Notes: generated by a model from the letters alone, not told the origin. Numbered from the stretch's first letter, positions 1 to 11,376 are shown. The stretch: DNA of 64,000 nucleotides from Sesamum alatum (GCA_034509735.1 JACGWO010000012.1:9608367-9672366); one strand, 5' to 3'. Translations and numbers: made by a program.

Positions 1-562
1 ATGCATGCGGCGTTTTTATTTATCACTTTAAATATTGGATATTTATGCATGCTAAAACACCATAATGTGATGAGGTCTCGGTCACACTCAAAACCTCTCA
101 TTTGGTTGGACCAAATTAAATATTAGGCCCAAAATGGACTTGGATCAAAATGGTATTTTGGTCTGTCCGAGCCTTCCATCCACAGCAATGTAGTGAGGAA
201 GCTACCACTACCCAAGTGTGGTCTCACAAGTCGTGGCACACTTGGAATAGGGGAAAGCTGCACCATTATTGTGAACAAAAAGAGTGCGCTCGCTGTTTCC
301 CTGTCTCACGAGTCGTGGGGGGCGACAGTTTGAGGTATGATTTGGTTGATGAGTCGGGCCTAACACTGAGTAATATGGTTCGCTTGGAGTCCTCGGAACC
401 ATGCGAATAGGTGAGGCAAAATATCTTAGGAATCTCATTGGATGAGAATGATATTAGATATCTCCCACGAGGTCTTCTTCATGTGAATCGTAAAAGCGGG
501 GCATGGAGATTACGCTTGTGGATCCCAAGCCCACTAGGAAATGGTTTCCCGAAACTCCGCTT
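1..562 (+). mobile_element. Family B copia leader fragment (5' untranslated region)
   Basis: This stretch is nearly identical to 8855-9416 and to the reverse complement of about 52440-53000, which places it in the untranslated leader between the family B 5' LTR and gag. It is cut by the window start on the left and by a family A LTR at 563 on the right. The dyad CACGAGTCGTG is present at 307-317, with a one-base variant at 225-235, and a TCTCAT/ATGAGA stem lies at 433-447. An 86-codon frame (150-410) is open here and in the two other B leaders, but nothing supports translation. Confidence 0.8.
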
Positions 563-2550
563 TGAAAGAAATCGTGGATCGTCCCGGGAAATTGCGCGAA
601 TGCGGAAGCTCGATATAAAATAAAGTACAAAAAAAATAAAGCATGCTTTAATGAATTAAAGAACACGCTCAAGGGGTGTACCCTTGAGATTTCCCGGGTG
701 TTCGGTGTATCTCATGAATAAATAACACGTAAGCAATCATGGAGGCCATAGGGTTGAAAAATAAAAGGAGGCGAAAATGTAAACCGAGACCTACCCGTTG
801 TCGTTTTCGTCTTCAACGGCTACTCGCGTTGTTCCCCGTTTTGCACCAAGATCTCGTTCTTGAGACCCTCCAAATCGTGACACACGATCCACCCACGTAT
901 CTTGTACGCCGTGCTAGCAACGAACAAGTGTATATTTTGGAGTGGATGAATCAACGACACGTTATCAATTAACAGTATTGATTCAATAATGTTCTAATGT
1001 TCCAAGAATAAAAGAACAAGAAAATATATTTCTTGTAGAGAGAGAGGGGGCGGACGAGAGGTAAGAGGGAGAGAGACGAGTGTGTGTTGTGTGTGTGTTG
1101 GAATTTCATCACCCTACAATTGTTGGAAGCTAGAGGTTTATATAGAGGAGGAGTTTATTCCTCTTTAAACTCCAACTCTAAGAACTCTAATTTGACTAGG
1201 ATTTTGACCTAGTCAAAGTCCTAGTCAAACTAGTGTTTGACCTAGTCAAACCAATCCTAGCCTTCCATCTCCCCTTTCCATCTCAACCGTTGATTTTAAT
1301 TTAATGGAATATTTAAATTCCATTAAATATTCCAAAAGGCCAAATAAATATAATAAATAAATATTAATATTTATTCTAGGCCCATTAAATAAATTCCCTT
1401 AATAAATCCAATTTATTAATTTAATTCCCTTTATCAAATAGAAGGAATTAATTTCTCCAAGAAAATATAGGACCCGATTAAATCTAATTTAATCATTCCT
1501 TTACTCCAACATTTAATTCCAAATTAAATACTTAAGTGTGTGTGGATAGTGTGTGACTCTTTAGGTTCACCTTTCAGCTAGACTTGGTCGGATTCCTAGA
1601 ATCCGCCCGTTACCATGGGTGGCCATCTAGCAACGGTCCATGGCACTAGAGACTAGGTGAAATAATCGGGGATGAACTTTTAGGCCCTAACAGTACACTT
1701 GTCCTTCTGTCTTTGGTCCCATCACTTAGAGTCTAGGGCACGGAAAAATGCAGGTACCCATTTTGGACCTAAGTGTCGGTCCGTCCTTACTAAACGCCGC
1801 AAGGGAAACCTTCCCGTCTGTTCAGTTATTGTGGCCACAGATTTCAGGGACAAGACACAGAGCATACATGAGAATCAACTGTCAATACCTTTTAACAGGA
1901 GACAGATCCTTTCTTGGAAACTACTATCACTCTGTACACCCGAGCTGCACTAGACATGGCTAATGACTACTCAAGCGTATTTTGGCAATCTCTCACCATA
2001 TCTAAGATACAGACCTGATGCACAGGTAAACTCTGCAGTTCCTCAAGTCAAAGGACTTGACCTGTACCGTTTGAACCGGGAATACGTCATACCTTGCAGA
2101 CCATACTCAAGGTCCTCCGTAAGACGGTTCCCGCGAGTCACCTCAGTCAGCATCTTCCTAGCATGCTGACCCACTAACACTGCTTAGACGACCTTCGTCA
2201 CCCGTCGATGAAATACGACAGCAGATGCTTAGTGCAAGTCTCAAAGGGAATCCCGGTACCCATTTTCGGGATTCCTTGACTTGGAGATTTCCGGACTGAT
2301 TCGGTAAGACTGATTTCATGGACCTACCTCCAAGCGTAGTCCCAATCCCCGAAATCGATTCTCAGTCCGTGGGCTTTGTTTGCATAGTGAACAGATATGT
2401 AAAAGCAGATATAAGTGAACATAAACAAAGTATTGCCATATGAACTTTTCACTTCTTTATTCATATATGTTTTATCAAACACCTAAAATTGTCGAGACAT
2501 AGGTTACATATTCCTGCCAAAATTGGCTTACATGGTCACCTACTCTAACA
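563..2550 (-). repeat. Family A LTR (3' LTR of minus-strand element)
   Basis: This 1,988-bp LTR runs from TGAAAGAAATC (the U5 end, reversed) to CTCTAACA (the U3 start, reversed) and is followed by the reversed polypurine tract. On the minus strand it opens TGTTAGAGTAGGTGACC and ends TTTCTTTCA. A reversed TATA box (TTTATATA) lies at 1137-1144, and the W-box cluster at about 1192-1252. Small frames such as 1699-1953 recur in every A LTR only because the LTRs are near-identical, so they are not treated as genes. Confidence 0.9.
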
Positions 2551-2564
2551 ATCTCCCACTTGAC
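2551..2564 (-). other. Polypurine tract of family A element
   Basis: The plus strand reads ATCTCCCACTTGAC, so the element strand reads GTCAAGTGGGAGAT directly before the LTR start TGTTAG. A purine-rich run here is the usual primer for plus-strand DNA synthesis. The RNase H stop codon (2567-2569) ends only a few bases away. Confidence 0.85.
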
Positions 2565-2566
2565 CT

Positions 2567-3286
2567 TTAAAGCCAATTGCCCATATGTCTAATCCCCATC
2601 TTCTCAAGATGTTGCGTATGAGCGCTCTGCGACATAGGCTTTGTCAGCGGGTCTGCTGTGTTGTCTGCTGAGTTGACTCGGTCCATCCGGACGTCACCTC
2701 TTCCTACCATTTCTCTAAGATGGTAGCGTCTAAGAATGTGTTTGGTACGGTGATGAGATCTCGGTTCCTTTGCTTGCACTATTGCACCGTTGTTATCACA
2801 GAAGATGAAAACAGGCTCGGCGATGCTAGGCACCACACCCAACTCTTGGATGTAGTTTCTCATCCAAACCGCTTCCTTAGTAGCTTCTGAAGCTGCTATG
2901 TATTCAGCCTCTGTGGTGGAGTCAGCAATGGTTGCTTTCTTGGAACTTTTCCAAGCTACTACTCCTCCATTGAGTTTGAATACGTACCCCGATTGAGACT
3001 TGGCATCATCGTCATCAGACTGGAAGCTAGCGTCGCTAAAGCCTTCCAGAATTAGTTCTCCATTGCCATAGACTAAGAACATCTCCTTAGTCCTCCTTAG
3101 GTACTTAAGGATGCCCTTAACAGCATTCCAATGTCCCTCTCCTGCGCAGGACTGATATCTGCTTATTACGCTCAAAGCGTATGCAATGTCAGGCCTAGTG
3201 CAATGGACCGCATATTGGATGCTACCTACGGCAGAAGCATAGGGGATGACTTTCATCCTTTCAAGTTCCTCATCAGTCTGTGGGGA
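2567..3286 (-). pseudogene. Copia RNase H domain with C-terminal tail (family A)
   Basis: A 229-residue open stretch (3256-2567) covers the end of the polymerase connection and the RNase H domain, which degrades RNA in RNA:DNA hybrids during reverse transcription. Visible signatures are GFSDASF with the first catalytic Asp, the DSTTEAEY motif, CDNNGAI, and the terminal block ADPLTKPMS. The frame ends with MGNWL and a stop just before the purine tract, the natural C-terminus of this family. One Leu codon is missing (YHLREM versus YHLLREM in sister copies). It is cut from the upstream polymerase by a TAG at 3287-3289, where sisters have CAG. Confidence 0.85.
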
Positions 3287-4150
3287 CTATTTCTTGGACA
3301 ACTTGATCCCATGCCTCATGCGAAGGAATCCTCGTTTGGAGTTGTCCATTCGATATCTCTTTAGGACTTTCTCCATATACGAGTTTTGGGTGAGTCCTAA
3401 CATCCTTTTAGATCTGTCCCTGAAAATCTGGATACCTAGGATGTAGGAGGCTTCACCCAAGTCCTTCATGGAAAACTGGGTTGACAACCATACTTTTATG
3501 TTTCCTAACATTGTAACGTCATTCCCAATGAGTAGAATGTCATCCACATAAAGCACTAGGAACACTATTGAGCTCCCACTGACTTTCTTGTATACACAAG
3601 GGTCGGATTCGTTTTTGATGAAGTCATAACCCCGTATTACTTCGTCAAAGCGAATGTTCCAACTTCGGAGGCTTGTTTGAGGCCATAGATGGACTTCTGG
3701 AGGCGACAGATTTTCTGTTCTTCTCCAGTAACCGTGAAACCCTCCGACTGATCCATATAGATCTCTTCTTCAACGAAACCGTTGAGGAAGGCCGTTTTCA
3801 CGTCCATCTGCCATATTCTCATAGTCATACCATGCTGCTATGGTGAGCAGGATCCGAATGGACTTAGCCATGGCTACTGGCGAGTAGGTATCCTCAAAAT
3901 CGACCCCCGGTCGTTGAGTGTATCCCTTAGCTACAAGCCTAGCCTTAAAGGTTGTGACTTCTCCATCAACGCCAAGTTTGCGCTTGTAGACCCATTTACA
4001 GCCCACTGGCTTAACACCTTTCGGTGGATCTACAAGACTCCAGACTTGGTTCTCGTTCATGGAGTCCATTTCGGCCTTCATGGCCTCAAGCCATTTCTCG
4101 GAGTCGATGTCAGACATTGCTTCTCCATATGACTTAGGATCATTATCCAA
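3287..4150 (-). pseudogene. Copia reverse transcriptase domain, frameshifted (family A)
   Basis: Three overlapping or adjacent open pieces (4150-3770, 3828-3637, 3565-3287) together cover an RVT_2-type polymerase. The first has the CKWVYKRK and FKARLVAKGYTQ blocks, the second has WQMDVKTAFLNGF with a catalytic Asp, and the third has the YVDDILLIGND palm motif. At least two frameshifts separate them, near 3800 and 3640, and the last piece ends at a CAG-to-TAG stop (3287-3289). No functional enzyme can come from this copy. Confidence 0.85.
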
Positions 4151-4180
4151 AAGATCGGGTCGCTCCTAGAAAGCCATATC

Positions 4181-5295
4181 TCACTGGAGGTCTGGACTCT
4201 CTAGTGGACCTACGGAGAACGGGAACGTCAGTGGTGACTGTGGGCGCTGACTGTATCGGAGCCGGTGGTTCAGGAACCGGGGCTGGCTGTTCCTAAGCTG
4301 TCCTTCATGCCTAGCATGTTGGACCTCTCGAGGTTGGTCAGCCCTTCGGCTGTCTATCCTGAATCCTCTAAGTGAGGGTTCCGCGGCTGTGTCTGATGGC
4401 TGGATTCCATCACTTGATTCCTCAAGGATCAGCTCATCAGGTTGGATATCCTCCGGGAAGCCTTGCTCCAAGAATACTGCATTTCTTGAAACAAACACCT
4501 TTTGTTCCAAGGGGTCATAAAAAGTAATAACCCGCAGTTTCCTTAGGGTATCCAACGAACCTGCATAAGCTAGACCTGGATTCTAGCTTATCTCCCACTA
4601 ACCTCTTGACGTATGCGGGGCTACCCCACACTTTCAAGTAGTTGTAGGACGCAAGCTTGCCGTGCCATATCTCATATGGCATTTGGGTCAATGTACTAAT
4701 AGGCGCTAAATTCAACAATTTGGCTGCCGTTTCTAGTGCATAGCCCCAAAAGGATAAGGGCAATTTGGCAAAACTCATCATAGACCGAACCATGTCCAAG
4801 AGGATTCGATTCCTCCTTTCAGAGACACCATTTAACTGTGGTGTTCCTGGAGGTGTCCATTCTGATATTATACCATGTTCTTTTAGATAATCTAGGAACT
4901 CCGTACTAAGGTATTCACCGCCTCGGTCCGACCGTAGGACTTAATTTTTTGCAGTTGGTCTGGTTCTCTACTTCAAGTCTGAATTCTTTAAACCTCTCAA
5001 GAGCTTCAGACTTGTACCTCATTAGGTAAACATAACCATACTGTGAATGATCATCGGTAAAGGTTATGAAGTAGAAGAGCCCACCTCGGGCCTGCATCCG
5101 TAGTGGTCCACATACGTCTGTATGGACCAAGTCCAACAGACCTGTGGCAAGCCTACTTTGTCCTACAAAGGGCTTCTTGGTCATTTTCCCTCTTCGACAG
5201 GATTCACAAGTTGGTAGATCGCTCAAGTCCCCAACCTCTAGGTTCTTTGAGTCTACCAACCTCTTCATCCTGTCTTGGGATATGTGCGTTCCCAT
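4181..5295 (-). pseudogene. Copia integrase, core and C-terminal region, frameshifted (family A)
   Basis: The pieces 5295-4915, 4799-4515 (open frame extending upstream) and 4555-4181 form the integrase, which inserts element cDNA into host DNA. The first holds the CESCRRGKM half of the zinc-binding region and the core with HTDVCGPL and TFTDDHSQYGYVYLM. The second holds MVRSMMSFAKLPLSFWGYALETAAK and PYEIWHGKLASYNYLKVWG. The third is the proline-rich, poorly conserved linker before the polymerase. Frameshifts lie near 4920 and 4540. Confidence 0.8.
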
Positions 5296-6067
5296 TATTA
5301 TCTAATTTTCGTTTGTGTTGAGTGTTGAGAACGAAATTCGTTTGTTGCAAGATATAGAACCCATTATGCAATGTACCAAGTAGATGAGCAATTCCACACC
5401 TCATCAAATAAAAGCAATTTTTATTGATTCTAAACTCATAATCACTATTGTCCAACAATGGAATTGAGATGATGTTTTTAATCATGCTAGGTACAAAATA
5501 AACTTGCTCTAAATCTATGCTAATATTATCACTAATCAATAGAGTGGCGGATCCTACTGCTTCTGCCGAGATGGCCTTGCCATTCCCAAGCTTCAGGATC
5601 ATGTCCCCGCTACCCAGTTTTTTGCTTCTTTTCAACACCTGCAAGTTATTGCAAATGTGAGCTCCACAGCCGGTATCTAATACCCAAGAGGCAGAATTAT
5701 TGACCATATTAACCTCAATCACATAAATACCTTGGTTCGAGAAGAGTTTGGGGCACTCTCTCTTCCAATGCCCTTTCTCACGGCAGTTGATACATATGTC
5801 ATATGCCTTCGACTGTTGCTTGGAGACAACCTTTCCCTTTCCTTTGCCTTTCCCCTCTTTGGCAATGGGAACACTCTTAGTGTTCGTAGCTGCTTTGTCG
5901 TCCTTTCCCTTCCCTTTCTTCTTCTTCCAACGTCCGGCACCTTTGCCTTTCGTATTGGAAGTTGAAGCACCTCCAAATAATACCGAAGGCGTGGACTTCT
6001 TAGTCGTTGCCTCGTATTGCACCAACATATTGATCAACTCATGAATGCCCTTCTCAAGTGCGTTCAT
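5204..6067 (-). pseudogene. Gag C-terminus, CCHC knuckle, protease and GAG-pre-integrase (family A)
   Basis: A 287-codon stretch begins in the gag C-terminus, passes a Lys/Gly-rich basic segment, then an intact C-X2-C-X4-H-X4-C knuckle (CINCREKGHWKREC) expected to bind element RNA. It continues through a protease active site (WVLDTGCGAH) and the start of the integrase N-terminal region. In this copy the residue before the knuckle His is Gly, whereas three other A copies have Glu. The frame is lost near 5290, where the integrase zinc region continues in another frame. Confidence 0.85.
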
Positions 6068-6591
6068 TTTGTAGTTGACGATAAATTTGTCAAAGGGGGT
6101 GGGAGTGACTGAAGGATCACATCTATGTACGTTTCATTATCGAGACCTGCCTTTAGGTCCTCGAGCTTTTCCACCAGGGTAAGCATTTTAACCCTGTGCT
6201 CTTGTACAGAGGATCCTTCTGTCATTTTAGTTCCAAAGAACGCCTTCGTCGCGACATACCTAGTATGCCGGTCTGGGACTGCATAGCAATCCTTAAGGCG
6301 AGCCATAATGGAAGGGACATCGTCTAGCCTTTCATATTGCTTCTGAATCTCATTGGTCATCGAAGCAAGTATGACGCTATGGACCTTCCGGTTATCCTTA
6401 TGCCAAGTCTCGAACATCTCACGTTCTTCTGGCGTGGATCCTTCCGGCGAGGTCCTAGGGAGAGGCTCGTCCATGACGTAGCCTTGGTTCTCGTAATCTA
6501 GGACTATCCGGAGATTGCGCAACCAGTCGTTGTAATTTGTTCCATTGAATTTGTTTGTCTCAAGAATGGTGGAAAGTGGATTCTTAGACAT
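6064..6591 (-). pseudogene. Copia gag N-terminal region (family A)
   Basis: The ATG at 6591 starts MSKNPLSTILETNKFNG, the conserved gag start in every A and B copy here. The 175-residue frame holds the UBN2-type capsid region with NYNDWLRNLRIVL and the YVATKAFFGTKM block. It fails near 6095 within the CLPPP/FDQF region, where an indel shifts the frame; homology resumes in the stretch that starts at 6067. The start is chosen by conservation among copies and follows a TATAAATAG box (6699-6707, reversed) by about 108 bp. Confidence 0.85.
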
Positions 6592-8102
6592 TTTAAAATC
6601 TACATTTTAAAAAAACTACGCGCGATCAGCAGAAAAATAAAAGACAGTGGTTTGATAAAATAATTAAATTCATGGACTTTAGTCATTTAATCCTCCTACT
6701 ATTTATACGAAAACACGGTACTCTCAAACGTGATTTTCGGGAAATCCTTTCCTAGTGGGCTTCGGATCCACAGCGATTTTCACCATACCCCGCTTTTACG
6801 ATTCGCATGGAAAAGATCCTGTGGGAGGTATTCCATACCATTCTTTTTCCACGAGATTCCCAAGATTATTGCCTCACCCTTTCACATGATCCCGAGGACT
6901 CCAAGCGAATCATGTTAATTGGGCGTTAGACCCAACCCAATCGACCGAGCCACAGACCCACTGGTACCCCCACGACTCGTGAGACAGGTAACAGCAACCC
7001 ATTTTTCGTTCATGATATAGTGCAGCTTCCTTTAAGTACAATAACGTGCCACGACTCGTGAGACCACGCTATTCACCTAAAGCAGGTTCCTCACTATGCC
7101 ATGGATTGGAAGGCATGGAAAAACTCCTAGAGTTCATGTCCATTTTGTCTGGGGTCTAATATTTTGACATTGGTACAACCAATGTTAGAGTAGTAAATGA
7201 CCGAGATCTCAAATAAATAAACATTCACACATACATCCATAATGCGTAAATTAAACCATCCATAGCAGTTATATGATAAATAAAAGCCCATTCATCCATC
7301 ATAATAACCACATGCAAAATTAAAGCCTAGCACGCCCCTGTTGGATGATCACGAGCCCAAATCCTATGCGACCTACTGAGCCCGCAGTGGATCTATGGTC
7401 AATCTAGGGTTGGTCCTATACTATTACATTAATAGTAACCCAATCATCATGCTGATGGGCCTTGGTCTCTTTACTCTTTCTTCACATCATGGAAAACTTC
7501 AAGGGACCTCCCGTCTGGGCTCTCCATGTGGTCCTTCCTTCTTCTCCACCAATTAAAAAAATAGAAACCTCACTCCTAGTCTACTCTCATTACATATTAA
7601 AAAAGAAACCCCAGCGAAAACCCGGGGGGAGTACATAAGAAGGGAGGTAGAATGCCTTATTATTCCAAGGCAACTAGAAAGAGAGAAAGAGAAAGCAGTA
7701 AAAGAGCACACAGACCCAACAGAAAATAAACCATACATTCGGTCTAAGGCTCGTGATCATCCATTTCCATCCAACACACATAATCACATGATCTAATCAT
7801 ATCATTACAATACACCAACAACACATGATTTCCAATCATAAATATCCAAAATAATAAAATAAATGAATATGTGCATAACGTGTGAAAAAATAAAACACAA
7901 ATATTGGTAATAATATTTTCTCGTTTTAGGAAAACCTTTCCTCATTATTTTAAGTAAAATAACCCCGGGATTCCAAATCCAATTTATTTTACTCCTAAAA
8001 TAATGTCTTTAGAAAATTAGGCATAATTGAATCCAAAAACGATTTTTCAGAATTAATTCAAAATTAAAATTGAAAATAATTTAAAAAATAAAAAAAACAC
8101 GA

Positions 8103-8122
8103 CTAGGGTTTTAAAACCCTAG
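8103..8122. repeat. 20-bp palindrome with two inverted telo-box cores
   Basis: The sequence CTAGGGTTTTAAAACCCTAG is a perfect palindrome carrying AAACCCTA on both strands, the core of the plant telo-box. Perfect copies lie at 23670-23689 and 33418-33437, and one with a single mismatch at 40024-40043, always at the same edge of the GC-rich leader island. Confidence 0.75.
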
Positions 8123-8585
8123 CAGCCGCCGCCGGTAGCGGCCTACCGGCGCGCGCACAGGCCCGCAGGCTCAGCCTGCCGCCCCTGCACGCGCGCAGGC
8201 CCCCTGCCTGCGTGCGCGCTCGCCAGGCCGGCACCGGGCTGCGCGGCCTGGCGTTCCGGCAGGCCATCGCGTGCGCAGGCTCCCTTGCCTTGCGCGCGCG
8301 CTGGCCTGCTGGCTGCCGGCCGTGCCCTGCGCAGTGCGCGCGCAGACGTGCACTGGGCACGCCTGCCGGGCGCGCGCTTGGCGGCGCTGCCCGGTGTCCG
8401 TCCACGCGCGGACTCTCAGGCGCGCAGCCTTGCGCGCGCGCGCCTGCGCGCAACCACCCAGGTTGCGCGCTGCCTCTGCGCGACCGGCTGGGTGGGCGCG
8501 CACAGGCTTCCCTTGCCTGCGCGCGTCTGCCCTGCCGGCAGCGCGCGGCTGCGCACGGCCAGCCCTCCCGGCTGGCCGACTGCGG
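8109..8585. other. GC- and CpG-rich island in family A leader
   Basis: About 475 bp are composed mostly of G and C with runs of GCGCGC, abruptly different from the AT-rich flanks. Several Arg/Ala/Pro/Cys-rich frames are open on both strands at once, which is a composition effect rather than coding. Homologous islands lie at about 23244-23665 and 32985-33417, with a shortened one at 40044-40153. Confidence 0.7.
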
Positions 8586-9416
8586 CGTTTCTCGTTTTTC
8601 GTTCAATTATGCCACCCCGTTTCCCAAGAAAAACAGAAAAAAATACCAATATTCAGATATTCACACGAATCGAAAGCCATAAAACGACATGCTTTAAAAT
8701 CAAGAAAATCAAGATTTAATTAAAAACATGCCAATATCACAAGATTTAATTGTAATAATTTAGGACCACCCTAGACAAACCATAGACTCACTGCGGGCTC
8801 AGTGGGTCGCATAGGTTGGGCTTGTGATCATCCTAACAGGGGTATGCTATGTTTTATGCATGCGGCGTTTTTATTTATCGCTTTAAATATTGGATATTTA
8901 TGCATGCTAAAACACCATAATGTGATGAGGTCTCGGTCACACTCAAGACTCTCATTTGGTTGGACCAAATTAAATATTAGGCCCAGAACGGACTTGGATC
9001 AAAATGGTATTTTGGTCTGTCCGAGCCTTCCATCCACAGCAATGTGGTGAGGAAGCTACCACTACACAAGTGTGGTCTCACGAGTCGTGGCACACTTGGA
9101 ATAGGGGAAAGTTGCACCATTGTTGTGAACAAAAAGACTGCGTTCGTTGTTTCCCTATCTCACGAGTCGTGGGGGGCGACAGTTTGAGGTATGATTTGGT
9201 TGATGAGTCGGGCCTAACACTGAGTAACATGGTTCCCTTGGAGTCCTCGGAACCATGCGAATAGGTGAGGCAAAATATCTTGGGAATCTCATTGGATGAG
9301 AATGATATTAGATATCTCCCACGAGGTCTTCTTTATGTGAATCGTAAAAGCGGGGCATGGAGATTACGCTTGTGGATCCCAAGCCCACTAGGAAATGGTT
9401 TCCCGAAACTCCGCTT

Positions 9417-11376
9417 TGAAAGAAATCGTGGATCGTCCCGGGAAAGTCCGCGAATGCGGAAGCGCGATATAAAATAAAGTACAAAAAAAATAAAGCATGC
9501 TTTAATGAATTAAAGAACACGCTCAAGGGGTGTACCCTTGAGATTTCCCGGGTGTTTGGTGTATCTCATGAATAAATAACACGAAGCAATCATGGAGGTC
9601 ATAGGGTTGAAAAATAAAAGGAGGCGAAAATGTAAACCGAGACCTACCAGTGTCGTTTTCGTCTTCAACGGCTACTTGCATTGTTCCCCGTTTTGCACCA
9701 AGATCTCATTCTTGAGACCCTCCAAATCGTGACACACGATCCACCCACGTATCTTGTACGCCGTGCTAGCAACGAACAAGTGTATATTTTGGAGTGGATG
9801 AATCAACGACACTTTATCAATTAACGGTATTGATTCATCAATGTTCTAGTGTTCCAAGAACAAAAGAACAAGAAAATATATTTCTTGTAGAGAGAGAGGG
9901 GGCGGACGAGAGGTAAGAGGGAGAGAGACGAGTGTGTGTTGTGTGTGTGTTGGAATTTCATCACCCTACAATTGTTGGAAGCTAGAGGTTTATATAGAGG
10001 AGGAGTTTAATCCTCTTTAAACTCCAACTCTAAGAACTCTAATTTGAATAGGATTTTGACCTAGTCAAAGTCCTAGTCAAACTAGTGCTTGACCTAGTCA
10101 AACCAATCCTAGTCTTCCATCTCCCCTTTCCATCTCAACCGTTGATTTTAATTTACTGGAATATTTAAATTCCATTAAATATTCCAAAAGGCCAAATAAA
10201 TATAATAAATAAATATTAATATTTATTCTAGGTCCATTAAATAAATTCCCTTAATAAATCCAATTTATTAATTTAATTCCCTTTATCAAATAGAAGGAAT
10301 TAATTTCTCCAAGAAAATATAGGACCCGATTAACTCTAATTTAATCATTCCTTTACTCCAATATTTAATTCCAAATTAAATACTTAAGTGTGTGTGGATA
10401 GTGTGTGACTCTTTAGGTTCACCTTGGTCAGATTCCTAGAATCCGCCCGTTACCATGGGTGGCCATCTAGCAACGGTCCATGGCACTAGAGACTAGATGA
10501 AATACTCGGGGATGAACTTTTAGGCCCTAACAGTACACTTGTCCTTTTGTCTTTGGTCTCATCACTTAGAGTCTAGGGCACGGAAAAATGCAGGTACCCA
10601 TTATGGACCTAAGTGTCGGTCCGTCCTTACTAAACGCCGCAAGGGAAACCTATCCTTCTGTCCAGTTACTGTGGCCACAGATTTCAGGGACAAGACACAG
10701 AGCATACATGAGACTCAACTGTCAATACCTTTTGACAGGAGACAGATCCTTTCTTGGAAACTACTGTCACTCTGTACACCCGAGCTGCACTAGACATGGC
10801 TTATGACTATTCAAGCGTATTTTGGCAATCTCTCACCATATCTAAGATACAGACTTGATGCACAGGTAAACTCTGCAGTTCCTCAAGTCAAAGTACTTGA
10901 CCTGTACCATTTGAACCGGGAATACGTCATACCTTGCAGATCATACTCAAGGTCCTCCGTAAGACGGTTCCCGCGAGTCACCTCAGTCAGCTGCTTCCTA
11001 GCATGCTGACCCGCTAACACTGCTTAGACGACCTTCGTCACCCGTCGATGAAATACGACAGCAGATGCTTAGTGCAAGTCTTAAAGGGAATCCCGGTACC
11101 CATTTTCGGGATTCCTTGACTTGGAGATTTCCGGACTGATTTCATGGACCTACCTCCAAGCGTAGTCCCAATCCCCGAAATCGATTCTCAATCCGTGGGC
11201 TTTGTTTGCATAGTGAACAGATATGTAAAAGCAGATATAAGTGAACGTAAACAAAGTATTGCCATATGAACTTTTCACTTCTTTATTCATATATGTTTTA
11301 TCAAACACCTAAAATTGTCTAGACATAGGTTACATATTCCTGCCAAAATTGGCTTAAATGGTCACCTACTCTAACA
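9417..11376 (-). mobile_element. Solo LTR of family A inserted in family B leader
   Basis: A complete 1,960-bp A LTR in minus orientation (TGAAAG...TCTAACA on the plus strand) is flanked by a perfect 5-bp duplication, CGCTT, at 9412-9416 and 11377-11381. No internal element sequence is present, as expected after recombination between the two LTRs of a former full element. The uninterrupted site can be seen in the minus-strand B leader near 52435. Confidence 0.93.

Larger units (their letters stand above)
563..8737 (-). mobile_element. Family A copia retrotransposon, minus strand, 5' LTR missing
   Basis: Read on the minus strand, this element has a leader (8737-6592), a decayed gag-pol (6591-2567), a polypurine tract and a 3' LTR (2550-563). 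The 5' LTR, the primer-binding site and about 65 bp of leader are absent: at about 8737 the sequence jumps from family A leader (compare 23092-23100) into family B leader. It begins immediately after CGCTT in a B leader, the same junction as the solo LTR at 9417, so the two regions are probably copies of one original insertion. Its own leader lacks the nested A element found in the two copies further right. Confidence 0.85.
6592..8737 (-). mobile_element. Family A leader (5' untranslated region)
   Basis: This leader aligns in reverse with 23028-24009 plus 27909-29111. It holds the reversed CACGACTCGTG dyads (6971-6981 and 7050-7060), a reversed TATAAATAG (6699-6707), the palindromic telo-box (8103-8122) and a GC-rich island (about 8109-8585). 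It keeps an empty version of the site (around 7780-7795) that is occupied by nested elements in the copies at 24010 and 33757. No credible gene is visible. Confidence 0.8.

Noticed and set aside
739..972. 77-codon frame near the LTR end (also 32365-32598 and 48987-49220)
   Set aside because: It lies within LTR R-U5 sequence, antisense to transcription, and is not kept open in all copies.
1053..1101. GA/GT-rich stretch resembling a microsatellite
   Set aside because: It is the normal CT/AC-rich stretch after the LTR TATA box, seen reversed; it occurs in all A LTRs and is better read as promoter-leader composition.
1699..1963. Frames of 70-84 codons repeated in every family A LTR (also at 10539, 21638, 25113, 34892, 41363, 47340)
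   Set aside because: They recur because LTR copies are near-identical, lie antisense to the element, vary in length through indels and have no recognisable domain.
5732..6044. Phe/Leu/Pro-rich frames antisense to gag (also near 29660, 37674, 43966)
   Set aside because: They are shadows of the Lys/Gly-rich gag segment read on the opposite strand.
8103..8682. Long Arg/Ala/Pro-rich frames on both strands in the GC-rich island, and similar ones at 23112-23689 and 32893-33437
   Set aside because: They are open in several frames on both strands at once, have low-complexity composition and sit in an untranslated leader. High GC content removes stop codons by chance.
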